Below are positions 35,021-47,174 of a stretch of DNA of 64,000 nt, in pieces. The stretch's first letter is position 1. Every line of letters starts with the position of its first letter. The position numbers and the translations under genes were made by a program. This DNA comes from Dioscorea cayenensis subsp. rotundata (lineage: Eukaryota > Streptophyta > Magnoliopsida > Dioscoreales > Dioscoreaceae): NCBI RefSeq assembly GCF_009730915.1, contig NC_052477.1, positions 22,459,688 to 22,523,687 on the forward strand, in the 5' to 3' direction. The notes beneath the pieces are model-generated. The model saw only the letters and a list, made by a program, of their open reading frames with translations, searched no databases and was not told the origin of the DNA.

Positions 35021-35148
35021 TGTCACGCCCCGACTCGCGGGTCCACAGGACACGACAATTGCCGCAGCAATCCCGAGGAGGGATACCCCGCCACTCAACC
35101 CTCAGGACGTCGCAAGGCAAATCAATACACCTGGAATTCAACAATAGT

Positions 35149-35182
<34 letters not shown>

Positions 35183-36385
35183 GTAGGATACAGAAAATAT
35201 AGAGGTTCACAAATACATAAGGAAACAACACTAACAACAGTAGAAAATGCTAGTACATGAAAGTTTAAGAGTTATTTAGATACTAAACCATGCAACAAAG
35301 TTTTCTACACACTAGTGGATCCATAGGTCTTACAATATGTTCCATGACAACAACAACATACATGAACTGAAGGAAATACAACAGAAGATAGAACGCTGCC
35401 ACACAGTCACACCTACTACCTGCAACAGAGTAGGAGGAAGAAAGAGGGATGAGTAACTCAAGTTACTCAGTGAGGGGAGGTTAGCACAACTTTAGCAGAA
35501 AATACACCAACAGTAATAACATTAATAAAACATCAAAATAAAAGCTTTACCAAAACAATACTAGTTTAGAAACATTAACACATATAATAGAAGTCTTCAA
35601 AGGATTAAAATAACATAATAATACCAAGAAAACCATTTTTACCCCAACTAGGGTTTACAACACCAAAACCACAAAATATGGTTTTAATAAATTAGCACAA
35701 TACCCAACACTCACCCAGCATAACGTGGTCTAGAAAACTCTCTAAACCTTCGCTGTGGCCATGGCTAGGTTCAGAGTCATCAAGGTACTCATGCCCTTGA
35801 CGTTGACCCATCAGCTCACCGGTTGGTGACTCCGGCTACCCGATGAATATCCAGTCAGGGCTCTACACTCCCACTTGAACTGGCCCTCGTAGTAATCAGT
35901 CGGTCATCACGCCACCTCAACAGGCTGGTCGTGGAGACCGCCTACTGCATTAGGATATCACCATACAGTCACCACAATAAACACAACTCCACTCGGAGTA
36001 TAAAAGTCATCCATTTTTATCAATCAACAACACCTCGACCATTGTACGAGGACAAGATAAAACACAAGGAAAGCTCAAGCTTTTAACACAATTTAATTTA
36101 TAAATCCCACACAAGAAACAACATGGTAACCATTTCCTTTCAACCATTTAAAATGAGTTTTAAGCCTTAGATTTCACAAAATCAATGATTTCCACAACAA
36201 ATCTCAAGTTTCATACAAAATAAGGATTTCACAAACTCATGGATATATATATATATATATATATATCACAAATCCAACAATAACAAATCAAAAGCCAAAT
36301 GAGACATCCAAGATTTTCTCAATAATAACTATCATTCACCAAAATACCAAACAAGTATAAATCAATAAAACTTACTTAAAACATG

Positions 36386-36429
<44 letters not shown>

Positions 36430-37280
36430 TCATATCTACCTATTGGCACTCTTCTAATTAAAGCTATGCTCAACAATTCCACTCACCGAATTGGCGATTT
36501 GTCTTCCTCACTAACTACTCCTCGGCTAAATCTTTGGCTCGAGCCAAGACTTCTCCTTGCCAAAGTATAACAAAACACAACAATAATTAGCAAATAAAAT
36601 AAATCACATGAGAAAAACCCTAAGTTTTCTAACAAAGAACCTTAATTCGATCCAAGAGTTAGCTCAAAACTAGGTCTAAATGTTACCAATGAATTCCTGA
36701 GGGTTTTAGCTTCACTCTAGTCCAAAGAAATCAAAGAAACAACTAAAGATTGTCGGTACTACAATAACATCGAATTTGCTACAGTAAACCGGCCCTTATA
36801 CTATGATTTTCTCCCAATTTACAACACCAATTCAAGAAATTTCTTCACAAACATTCTCATATATGAACAACAAGTCAATGGCTTCAATTTGAGCAAATAA
36901 ATAACTAAATCCATGGAGAAATCTAGGTTTAAAAAAAATCTAAAAACAAGAAAATACAAAAAGAAAATACGGTATAAAACATTAAATCCAAGCCTACCAA
37001 GTTCAAGAGTGAGGGAGGAAGGGAAATGACATTTGGTTCGCCGGAAAACCTGGCCGGAAAAATTTTAGGATGAGAGAAGGGTTCGGCCAAACTAGAGAAG
37101 AAGAAGAACAAAGGAAGAAAGGCTTTTAGAGAAAAAAATTCGTGTTGCTACAGTAACTGACTGCTACAGTAACAGATCACTAAAAGACCGGGCTGCTACA
37201 GAACTAAACCGCTATAGTATTGGACTGAAAAATCTATAGAAATGGACTATTTCAATCTACAGTAAAAACTAATTATAACA
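35021..37280 (-). mobile_element. Solo LTR of a Ty3/Gypsy (Tekay/Del-like) element
   Basis: Plus-strand ends are TGTCACGCCCCGACTCGCGG and ATTATAACA, giving TGT..ACA termini. Flanks TTTTC (35016-35020) and TTTTT (37281-37285) match at 4 of 5 positions. On the minus strand the CACTGAGTAACTTGAGTTAC block (about 35450-35475) and the GGGGCGTGACA end are characteristic of plant chromovirus LTRs. No internal Gypsy sequence adjoins either end, so this is a recombined solo LTR of 2.26 kb. It includes (CAA)n at 35147-35181 and (TA)n at 36242-36266 and 36390-36423. Confidence 0.7.
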
Positions 37281-37635
37281 TTTTTCACTTCAATGATAAT
37301 TGTTCAAAATATTTTAAGTCGATGAGATCTTCAAAGAAAATAATAATTGCATTATTTTGTAAAATGATTTTTTAATTTATTCTACTTGCTACTGTATGGA
37401 CTAAGATTTGATATACAAAAGTATATCACAATGTATGAAATTTTACCAAGTTGAGCTTTATAACCCATATTTTGTTTTTTTAGATTATATCACTTAATAT
37501 TTGCTAACAGAGAAAAGTGAATTACTAACTCTCAATTTAAAAAATTCAATATTTAGTGATAAAAGTCTTTCTAGAGCTCAATTTTTTAAAAGTGATTTCA
37601 TTAATCTTATAACTTCATTCATCAACTAACCAGCC
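37281..37635. other. Intergenic, no gene seen
   Basis: AT-rich spacer between the solo LTR and the next LINE fragment. Confidence 0.6.
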
Positions 37636-38290
37636 TTCTTTTTGAATAAATGTGGATAAACCACAGTTTTATTGGAAAAAAAAACAGCATAAAACACTGA
37701 AAAGGGAAACTGAAAAGAAGACAGACTAACACTGAAGGGAAAGAGGATCAGGACAAACACTGGGAAGAAATAAAACATAACAAAACAATGAAGGCAGACT
37801 AAGACCTCACCAAGTACGAGATTCGCTGAACCCAAAAGGAGCAAGAGCAGAAAAAGAACAGAAGAAAGAAAGCTAAGTCAGTGAAGACATCCTCTTGGAG
37901 ACACAGGCTAGCCCGAGCTTGGAGACAGAAGAAAGAGAATTACTCTCTGGGGAGGTTGATCTCTGGATCGCCGGCGTGATCTACAGACCTGGCGCTCAAG
38001 AAGTTGAGGGAGCGTTTTATCCTTTGAAAAGCTTCAAGGTTGGTTTGTTGAGGTGAGACTAGAGCTACAGATAACCAAGAGAGAAGCATGTTAATAGTCT
38101 TCAAAATAATAGAATGAAAGGATAAGCAATTAAGTTGTAAAGTTTGATTATTTCTCTCTAACCAAGTATTCCAAATAATTGCTCAGGAAATGAGATCCCA
38201 AATGTTCCGAAGATTAGAATTTAAAGAAGATATATAGGCAACCAACCAGTTCTTGTGTGTTTGAAACTTTCGAATCCTTATGAAATTTGA
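37636..38290 (-). mobile_element. LINE 3' fragment with ORF2 C-terminus
   Basis: On the minus strand 38200-37930 reads as the ORF2 C-terminal block (AIIWNTWLERNNQTLQL, then INMLLSWLSVALVSPQ), the same block as WNIWLVRND in the plus-strand LINE at 51.9 kb. It is followed by a 3' UTR and the tail motif GTGGTTTATCCACATTTATTC at about 37640-37660. Truncated at its 5' end. Not a close copy of the LINE at 0.6-3.4 kb. Confidence 0.75.
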
Positions 38291-38757
38291 TAATTTTTTT
38301 TAGTGAATGGATACAAGCCACAACTCTCAACCATTCTTGTGAGAAAGCATTGAACATTCAACTTCTCACTTAGGAAAAAAATAAATTACTACTCTCCTTT
38401 GTACATGGAAATAGTTTATCTCTTTATCATATATATATATATATATATATTTGTCATATTAACGGCAGAATATATTGCATCTCAATTGACTATATAAATT
38501 GCATAATTACTTCATCGCATTTAAGGATGGCAATAAAATTTTTATTATACAAATTAGCCCACTTTTAAGAAAAATTTCTTTTTCATAGTAAAATCAAGTT
38601 AAAAAGGAGGTGAGTATTATGTCATAAAAAACTTATCATAAAATTAGCAAATTCTTTCTTGCCATCAAACAAGATAAAAAAATCAAGCTGAAAATTTTAT
38701 TAACAATTTTCGTCACATTTAAAATCCTTCCCAATTTCTTATAACAATGGCATTCAC

Positions 38758-38789
<32 letters not shown>

Positions 38790-39186
38790 CACACACTATA
38801 TTAATTAAGCTGACTTCCCAACTTAATGATAATTATACAAAATATTAAACATCAATGATTCTGGGAAACAGAAAATGATGAAAATACTAGTAATCTTAAC
38901 CATTAATTTATTTTTAAAATATCACCACATAGTAAAATTTGATATATTAAATTGGGTTACAAGATATCGAAATATCTTTTTTATAATGTGTAATATTATA
39001 TGTTATACATGAGTTTTTTATTAAAAAAAAAAAAAAATTTAAGTTCTAGGGATTTTGTAAAGCAATTTAATAATCAAACCTTACTTTATGAGTTGACACT
39101 CATGTTTTATATAAATATATATGTTCCAACCTTTCTATTTTACAAGCAGACTTGAGATTCATTTCTAATTTTAAAAACAAATTGAT
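38291..39186. other. Intergenic with microsatellites and a SINE-like relic
   Basis: 38300-38390 (poly(T), then ATACAAGCCACAACTCTCAA) resembles 48970-49060, suggesting a shared short interspersed repeat. (TA)n runs lie at about 38430-38451 and 38756-38782. No gene seen. Confidence 0.5.
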
Positions 39187-41034
39187 TGTAACACCCCTTC
39201 GTCTCTTTTCTGCTAGCCAAATAAAAAAAATCTCATTTGTATACTCCTAAAAAATAGGTGACAAAGGTTGAGCTGTCAACTCAATGAGTACACAATTTAA
39301 TTATTTATACAATTATATCACAAATCATACAATGATATATATGTAATAACATGAAATCAACTATACTAGTGTCAAATGGGTCGGCTTAGCCCTGCACATC
39401 ATCGGCCCACTATGTCCCGTGCGCTGTGTGTGCCGAGCTAACACAACCCGTCATGAACTCGTGTCGGGCCGGCACGACCCATCTACTACTAAGGTAGGCC
39501 TAACACGTGGCCCAACCCATTATATTATATTTATATTTTTGTTAAAAATCTGAAAATAAAAAAGAATCCAGAAATTGTTAACAAATTATTAGAAAAAGGA
39601 GAAATCTAAAAACATAAAAGAGGATGGCCTCATTGGTTAAAATTTTGAAAATATACAATATATATATAAATATAAATAAATAAATAAATAAATAAATAAA
39701 TATATATATATATATATAAAAACCCTTATGGTGCATGTAAGCCTGACACGGGCCAGTGGGCTGCAAACCTCCAACCCAGCACAGCCCGGGGGTCTATGTC
39801 GTGCCCTGACTGTGCCGGCACGGTCTGTTTGACACCTTTAATCAACCATATCAATTAAATTCTTATAATAAAAAAATATGAACAATCAAATATTACGCAT
39901 TATCAATCATACCAATCTGAAATTTACAAAGCATTACTTATTTTATACCATCATTAATTATTCCATTTTATTTATTTGGGCATAGCTTGACCTAGTTAAG
40001 TTTGTTCAATGATCCAATGGTCTAATGGGCATATCTCTTTCTCCGGGCATACGCTATAGTTGCTTATTATGGATGCACATCCCAATCCTATCAATCTTAG
40101 TACAACTATCATCGCCTATATGGACATAGTACCATGATACCCTATCGTCACCTATATGGAGAGTATCAACACCCTATTGTCACCTATATGGACAGGTGCA
40201 AGAAAAATCATAGTACACAACATAAATCTTTAGGCTAAAGGACATACTTAAACAAAGCAAGCAGTAGTCATCTACAATTTTATGATTATTACATATCTCA
40301 CTTCATAACATTAAATAAATCTCGCTCTAGCTACCATAAATTTTTATCATCTCCTTTCCAACACATCTATGTCTGAAACATAAGAATTTAGTCTTATCTT
40401 AGGATAACATAAATTCCACCATGCAATCAATCCAAGAATAACAATATTGTACTTAACGTTTACACACACACATATAAAGTAATCCCTCAATGCAAATAAA
40501 TTCATCACATGCATATATTCACCTGATAAAGGATACATCCACATACAAGTCACTTAAAGTAATCACTCAATCTAATCATTCAATCATATATATAAATTAA
40601 CATAGTCAAAGATACAATCCTATATAAGTAGAAATAAAATACTTACCTCTCACCCAACGCTAAACCAAAGATTGTGCATCCTCTACTTCACCCATATTTT
40701 GCTCACTTGGTTACCGATATTGAATGTCAATAGCCTTTTTAAAATATTATCTAACCCTTTAGATTGTAAAGAAATTCAGGAATCTCGAAGAATTAAGGTA
40801 AGGGAAGGGGAAAGTTTGGAAGCTTAGAAGGGAAAAATGGGGCCTTTGTGAGGAAAAATAAAAGAATAAATTTAGGGTTAAAAAACATATCTATATATAG
40901 ATATTTGTTAATCCACATTAATCTCTAGGACTTACTTTAATTCTATATTTTCCTTGTTTTTATATTGATCCATAATATTTAATTTATTTTTGATTTTCAA
41001 TTTAGTTATAGTTTTTAATTTCGAGAATGTTATA
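39187..41034 (-). mobile_element. Probable solo LTR of a Ty3/Gypsy element, with nested hAT
   Basis: Starts TGTAACACCCC. Its other end on the minus strand is TATAACATTCTCG, which looks like TGTAACATTCTCG with the terminal TG mutated to TA. Flanks TTGAT and TTTAT match at 4 of 5. Inside are a CAACTCAATGAGTACAC block, three CACCTATATGGA repeats (40111-40195) and a TATA-like CTATATATAG at about 40890, typical of plant Gypsy LTRs. Removing the hAT leaves about 1.37 kb. No internal coding sequence adjoins it. Confidence 0.55.
39365..39840. mobile_element. hAT-type non-autonomous transposon
   Basis: Ends TACTAGTGTCAAATGGG and the complement of TAAAGGTGTCAAACAGA share GTGTCAAA. The 8-bp flanks ATCAACTA (39357-39364) and ATCAACCA (39841-39848) differ at one base. 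Subterminal regions are GC-rich with GGGCCGGCACG-like words; the middle is (AAAT)n and (TA)n. No transposase. Confidence 0.8.
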
Positions 41035-41794
41035 TTTATAATTCGTTGCTAATTTACAAATGGATTTCAGGTCTTCTCCAAAATAGAAATAGATTAGCAA
41101 TGGATTAAAGTTGTATTTTTTAAATTTAAAACAGATATAATTTTTGTTTCTAAAACAAAAAATGAAACTCAAATCTGTTGCTAGTTAGTAACGAAACAAT
41201 ATGTTTTTAAATTTTTATTTCTAGCTAATTCAACATCATCTCGTGGTGAATAATTTGGATATTTATCTTAATAAACTTACCACGAATGATCTATTTTGTT
41301 CAAAAATAATTTTTAAAAATTATTTAAAATAAATATTTTTAACATTTAATATATATATAATTATATTTTTTTACAAAAGGATAAGTGACATTATGAAATT
41401 GCATTCCACCCCTAACCTTCTATATGACACTTCTATGCTTTACTGTTAAGCAACACTAACACTGGTAATTAATATATGTGAAAATACACTTCAAATTCTT
41501 CCAAAGGCATGGAGCTCCGGAGTTCAACTTGCCGAATTCTCTATAGTATTTATCGGATAATTACTCCCCTCCAAATCTCCCAATGATGAACATCTCTATT
41601 AATTGGACACTAGACAAGCACAACTTTCTAATTAAATATTACTTTATAATTTGGATAAGGAAAACTTTTCCAAATTCTGGTGGCAAGTTTAACTTTTATT
41701 TGATTCCACAACTACCTTAATATCCAACATATATATGTTAACAAATACCACTAAAATACAGGCACATATAATACAAAACAAATACAATAAAGTC
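41035..41794. other. Intergenic, 3' flank of NPF copy 2
   Basis: AT-rich. The last stretch probably includes the NPF 3' UTR. No gene seen. Confidence 0.55.
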
Positions 41795-43814
41795 TTATGC
41801 AAAAGAGGTCCCATTACTTTCACGCCCTTCACCAACCTCACTTTCTCTTCCCTCAGCCTTCAATATCTGGTTATCTTCCATCACTTCCAAAGGCTTCAGA
41901 GTGTGCAACATGGCACAGACAAGGAAATACATAACATTCACCACTTGCAATCCAACCACAAGCCAATAATAATAATCAAGCTTCCCCTTATTAATATTAT
42001 CCGGCAACCACTCCCCACTCTTCTCTGTAATTCTACTCACAAGACTAACCAAAACTGTGCCCAAATAGCTCCCAATGGATATGGCCAACCAGTACAAAGC
42101 TGCTGCAACACTTCTCATGCTCTCCGGTGCTTGGTCATATAGAAACTCCATTTGACCAACTTGCATGAAAGCGTCACCAATTCCATGAATAGCATATTGA
42201 GGCACCAACCAAAACACACTTATTGGTATCACAGCTTTCGGTTCATCTATCAATCCATTCTCGGCTGCTGCAGCTTTCCTCTTAACCTCGACAAGTGCGG
42301 CGGACACATTGCAAAACAAGGTGATGACAAGACCAATACCAATACGTTGTAGGCTAGTAAAACCAGAAGGTTTATTAGTAAACCGACGAGCCAAGGGGAC
42401 GAAGATTCTGTCATACATGGCAAGGGTGACTAGCATAGCAATGTCAGAGAAGACGGACATCGATGCCGGAGGAATTTTGAAATTGGATGATATATGTCGG
42501 TCCATTGTTCGAGCTTGTAGTATTGAGAATGAATGGTTATTAGAGGCAGAGGCCGCCAACAAGATTCCGACTACCCAGAATGGCAACACTCGGATAATAC
42601 ATTTTAGCTCCTCTACTCTATGAACTGTCGATAATCTCCATAACCTCAACTCACCCAATTGTAACTTGTCACTCTCTGTGACAATCGCTGCTCTATCAAA
42701 AAATCTGAAAACATGAAAAATCATTAGTTGTCATCTAACAAAGCATCAGAGCTACTGTAAATATTTTTCTACTGACCGGAGTTGGCTGGTATGGAAAAGT
42801 CTCCCCTTGGTGGATATGTCTGCATCCAACTGCTTGTCAGTGTAGAGAAGACTTGGGTCTGTTGGCTTGGATGCATTTCTTTTCCTTATGGCTGCAACCA
42901 CAACTTGTGTCAACCTTTTCAATGGACTACCCCCAGGCTTTAACTTTATATAAAGCGGGTAACCGACCATAAAGACTAGCAAAGATGCAAACATAGAGAG
43001 TGTGGGCACACCCAATCCCCATCCCCACCCCACATTGTCTTGGATGTAGACCACCACAGTGTGTGCGGTCACTGTCGCCACACCCATGCAGAAAAAGTAG
43101 AGATTGAAGAAGCTCCCTTTCCATTTATTCTCTGGATCGCCGGATTCTAACTGATCGGCTCCGAAAGGGACGATGCAAGGCCGTATCCCACCGGAACCAA
43201 TCGATGTTAATAGTAAAGACATGTAAATAACAAGAAGTTGCCACCAAGAAGCACGCTGGCACTTTTGGCTTTTAGAGCAAGACGGAAGCCGGAACATCCG
43301 CAGAAAAGAACATACAGTCAAACTAATCATTCCCTGTGAATACAATAAAGTAATTATTCTAAGCTCTGATGCTATGATAGATGGAAATTGTTGTGAATTT
43401 TACCAGTTCATAGATGATGGTGCCGACGGTGATGGTCCAGAAACGTCCGGCAAATGAATCGGCGATAAGACCACCGATTATCGGTGTGAAATCTGATGTA
43501 CCTTTGAAGACTGTGAGTGTGTTTGTGGCTTGGACAAGAGGCAAGTGCAGTTCTTGAGTCAAATAAGTGATCAAGTTTGCATTGAACCCAGTCATGGCAA
43601 ATCTATCACAAATATCATTTGCTACAGAAACAAAAATATTAAATCATCATCATCCTTTGTATTTGGAATTAGAGATCGCCAAAAATGAAAAAAAGGAAAG
43701 ATGAGAGAAATGCATGTGTTAATTACCTAGTATAAATGGCATGGTTTTCAAGCCACCTTGCTTGTTCATCTTCTTCTTCTTCTTATTCTCTTGCTTAGTG
43801 GAATCCTCTGCCAT
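41795..43814 (-). CDS. NPF (NRT1/PTR family) transporter, NPF3-like, copy 2
   Basis: Four coding exons: 43727-43814, 43404-43621, 42777-43333 and 41795-42704. They join to 590 aa, the same length as the copy at 23.5 kb, with the same intron phases; exon 2 is 218 bp in both. All donors and acceptors are GT/AG with good pyrimidine tracts. Membrane carrier of the proton-coupled NPF family; the NPF3 assignment rests on GSGGIRPCIVPFGADQ, YIQDNVGWGWGLGVPTL, FFDRAAIVTESDKL, WRLSTVHRVEELK, ILQARTMDRH, HGIGDAFMQVGQMEFLYDQA and NINKGKLDYYYWLVVGLQ. The proton-coupling motif reads DICDR where many relatives have ExxER. The N-terminus has a lysine run (ENKKKKKMNK) and the C-terminus is acidic. A TATA box lies 77 bp upstream of the ATG. 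Substrate (nitrate, nitrite, gibberellin or other) cannot be told from sequence. Confidence 0.92.
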
Positions 43815-43890
43815 AGTTAGACACAGAGGGGAAGGCGTGTCCAGGAACTTATGCATTCTTGTTGGCTATGGCATGGTGTGGTGTGAAACC

Positions 43891-43897
43891 TTTTATA
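43891..43897 (-). promoter_or_regulatory. TATA box of NPF copy 2
   Basis: CCTATAAAAGG on the minus strand, 77 bp upstream of the ATG at 43814. It is the only such box close by and gives a leader of about 45 bases. Confidence 0.6.
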
Positions 43898-43929
43898 GGC
43901 TCAAGCCGCTCAACTTGGGGTCATATATA

Positions 43930-43961
<32 letters not shown>

Positions 43962-46016
43962 ATAATGGCAACTTATATATGGCTCAGTGTACATTCAAAA
44001 GAACGGTTGAGAGAGAATGAGAATACTTGAAAAGTATGCTGATTCATAACTTTTTTTTGTTTAAAACAATATTATTATTATTGTTATTTTCATTTATGGT
44101 AAAGTATTCTTTCAAATTATTTCATTGAAAATTAATTGCTCGTCCAACTATATTAAATACTACTCTGCTTGACTAACAATAAATATTTTTTTTAAAGCTT
44201 TTTTTGTCCAATTTGACTAGCAATAAAAGTCTAAATGGCAACTCTATCAAGGTGGTTGTGTGGTTAATTGATTATGAAGATTTTCTTAATGGTGCGAATG
44301 TGATCTGAAATAAATTTAAATTTTTTGACAAATTCAAACTGAAAACTAATCCTATTTGTCAGCGTCATTAAGACAGAAGAAGAAAGAAAATAATAAGTTA
44401 TAAATGAGATTTTATTTTAAAATGATCTAATAAGAAATTTCTTTTAAAATTAAAAATTAAAAGAGAAAATATAAGGAAAAATCTAGAGATCTATTATTTA
44501 TTTTTGTCTTAAAATATATGTTTAATTGTGAGTTGATAAACAATTATATTAGACTAACTAAGGTGAAAATTTTAAATTGCTTGACTCATACTTTTGAGAA
44601 TTTAATTTTTTTTTCATATTGATTATTTTTAGTTTTTTATATGTAGTTTAATAAAAATAATATTAGAATATATGTGTCTTATACTAGTTTTTTTTTTATA
44701 AATAATCACACCAATAATGAAATCACACATATATGCAGTACCAATGATTGTCTATCTAGTTGCTAAATGAGACAAGATAAAAAGGAATTTTAGTGGCTTA
44801 ACCAAGTGACTAATATGTGGATGACTTTCGTCAAAGCTTTCATCAACCTGGATCAATCTCTTATCAAAGGACTGCTTTATGCCATGTTGGAATTTCAAAT
44901 AGAGAAACTTATCAATGACTACTATATTTACAACTTTCCGCCCAATCTCTTTAACAACTAACATTTTTTTATTTTTATACTTTTAATAATTTTTATAATA
45001 CCAAAACTTTGTTCATTTCGGATAAGGAGGGAAACTTGCTAACTTGTGACCCAGCCCAGTACACCCAAACCAATCAAATCAACTAACCCGAGGAAGTCAG
45101 GCCAGCAACCCGTAACTGGTTTGCATTATAAAGGTCAAATTATTGGTTAAGATATCCTAACCCAGTGTCGGGCCAACCCGGTTGGGCACCATTTTTTTTT
45201 TTAATTTTAAAAGTAAAAGAACAAATTTTACAAAACTAATATTCACCAACCACACATCCTATATATACCCTTATATATCACATTATTTAAAATGAATAAA
45301 TCCATTGTTTTTTAATGTATTACTTGCCTATATTATTAATATTATTTAAAATGAATATAGTTTATACTAAATTATTTATATAAAAAATATATATTTTTTT
45401 ATAAATGCCCATTATGTGCAATAGTATAAATATATTGTTAATTTAAAACTTTAATTTTTCCACAACATTTTTGTGTTTTTAGGTGGGATTTCTAAAATCT
45501 TGTGTAATTTTAAACATGCTATTAATTTCATATCATAATATTTTCTGAAATATTAATTAATAAATAATTAATTTAAACTTTTGTTAGATTAATTAACAAA
45601 TTTTTCACTGCAATTTAATTTAAAAAATTCTTTTAATTATATATTTTTCCTCCATCTCCATTAAAAATGTATTTTAAAGGAAAAAATTAATATTCATTAA
45701 CCCATTAATATTTTAAAAAAAATTTAGATTTATCATTTCTATATTTAACTGTTCTTTTATTAAAAAAAAAAAAATCTTTCATTTAGTAAGATCTCTTCAG
45801 TCCCCACCATCAATTCATTTTAATCAAATCAATGAATCTTAAAGAAATTCAAATTTAATCTCACTTCAAGTGATATCCAATTTTTAAAACATTGTGAAAA
45901 ATATTTAATAATGAGTATACATAGGAAGGGCACATTGTGAACTTTATCATAATTACATAGTGGCAATCATTATTGGAGAATTTGCGATTGATAGAGCCTA
46001 TAGTTGATTTCCTTTA
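43930..46016. other. Intergenic, no gene seen
   Basis: (TA)n at about 43929-43956, then AT-rich sequence. A GC-richer patch at 45045-45195 (AACCCG, GGGCCAACCCGG) may be a hAT relic whose ends I could not define. Confidence 0.55.
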
Positions 46017-46728
46017 GAGGGGCGGAACCAAGTGGGGGTTAGCAGGGGCTAAAGCCCCCTCGGCACCGGAGAGAATACTTTTTAACCAATATAAGATTTG
46101 ATAGTTTATGATTTTTCTATACTTAATTCCATGTAAAATATAATATTTGGACATATGAAAGTGTGGAATGTGGATGTGCTTCAGTGGTTAGAGGGTTTAT
46201 CCCATAAGTTATATGATCTCTTCACCCACCCAAGTTCAAATCCTACTTGGTACATTTTATTTTTTAATTTAAAAATTACTATTATTTCAAAATTTTAATA
46301 AAATAAATCTTATATGCAAATTTTAGTAATTTAAAAAAAGTTTGAATTGGTCATGAGGCCTAACATATATACATATATGTTATAATGTACCATATATGCT
46401 AGAGTGAAACAACAAAAGTTTTTTTATAAACAATAATTGGTTGTTTGTAGTGAGAGGGATCAATTTTACCATATTTTAAAAAAATACAAACATGAGATGT
46501 ATTCTTATTAGTTGAATTATTGAAAATCTCATATATTTACTATTGGTAATAACAAAATTTTAAATTATACTTTATATTTTTTTAATATGTGTATTCAAAT
46601 TTTGGTTATATTAGCACATTATTCTTCATTTAAAATAATTATTTTATTAGATTATTTTTTACTTTTTATTTTTTTGTTTTGTCTTTAGGCTTCAACCCCT
46701 TTTACTATCAAGTCCTGGTTACGTCTCT
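46017..46728. mobile_element. hAT-like non-autonomous element with a tRNA-like segment, copy 1
   Basis: Aligns end to end with 56961-57682. Left end GAGGGGCGGAACCA; right end GGTTACGTCTCTAAA is decayed. The interior contains a tRNA-like promoter: A-box-like TGCTTCAGTGGTTAGAGGG (46176-46194) and B-box-like AAGTTCAAATCC (about 46232-46243). No coding region. No exact target-site duplication. Confidence 0.75.
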
Positions 46729-46729
46729 A

Positions 46730-47122
46730 AACAAGAACAAGAAAATGAAAAGCAAAGTTGCAGTAGATCGAAGCGGAGCAAGCCATATCTCTGGAACATG
46801 AAATAGTTGTTGCAACCTCACAAATATATAATTTTTTCTATGCAAAGGCACAATACACACCCCTTTCATATATTCGGCCTGTTGCATAAGTGTGAATAAT
46901 CCAAAATTTTTAAGCTTTTATAAAAAAATAAATAAATAATACATGGCATTATCATCTTGATCATGAGGTTGGAATTTAAGCGTCTACCAAGACTTCTAGC
47001 TTGTGCTTGTATTCAAACTTCAAAGTCATCATGTGAATGATGGAAGACTAACATAGCAAGCACCTCCAAATTACATCTCAAAACTACTATCTCTGTCAAA
47101 AAAATAAATAAAATAAAATAAA

Positions 47123-47174
<52 letters not shown>

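Noticed and set aside
35010..35237. 75-codon frame with a long leucine run
   Set aside because: The leucines come from a (CAA)n microsatellite inside a Gypsy LTR.
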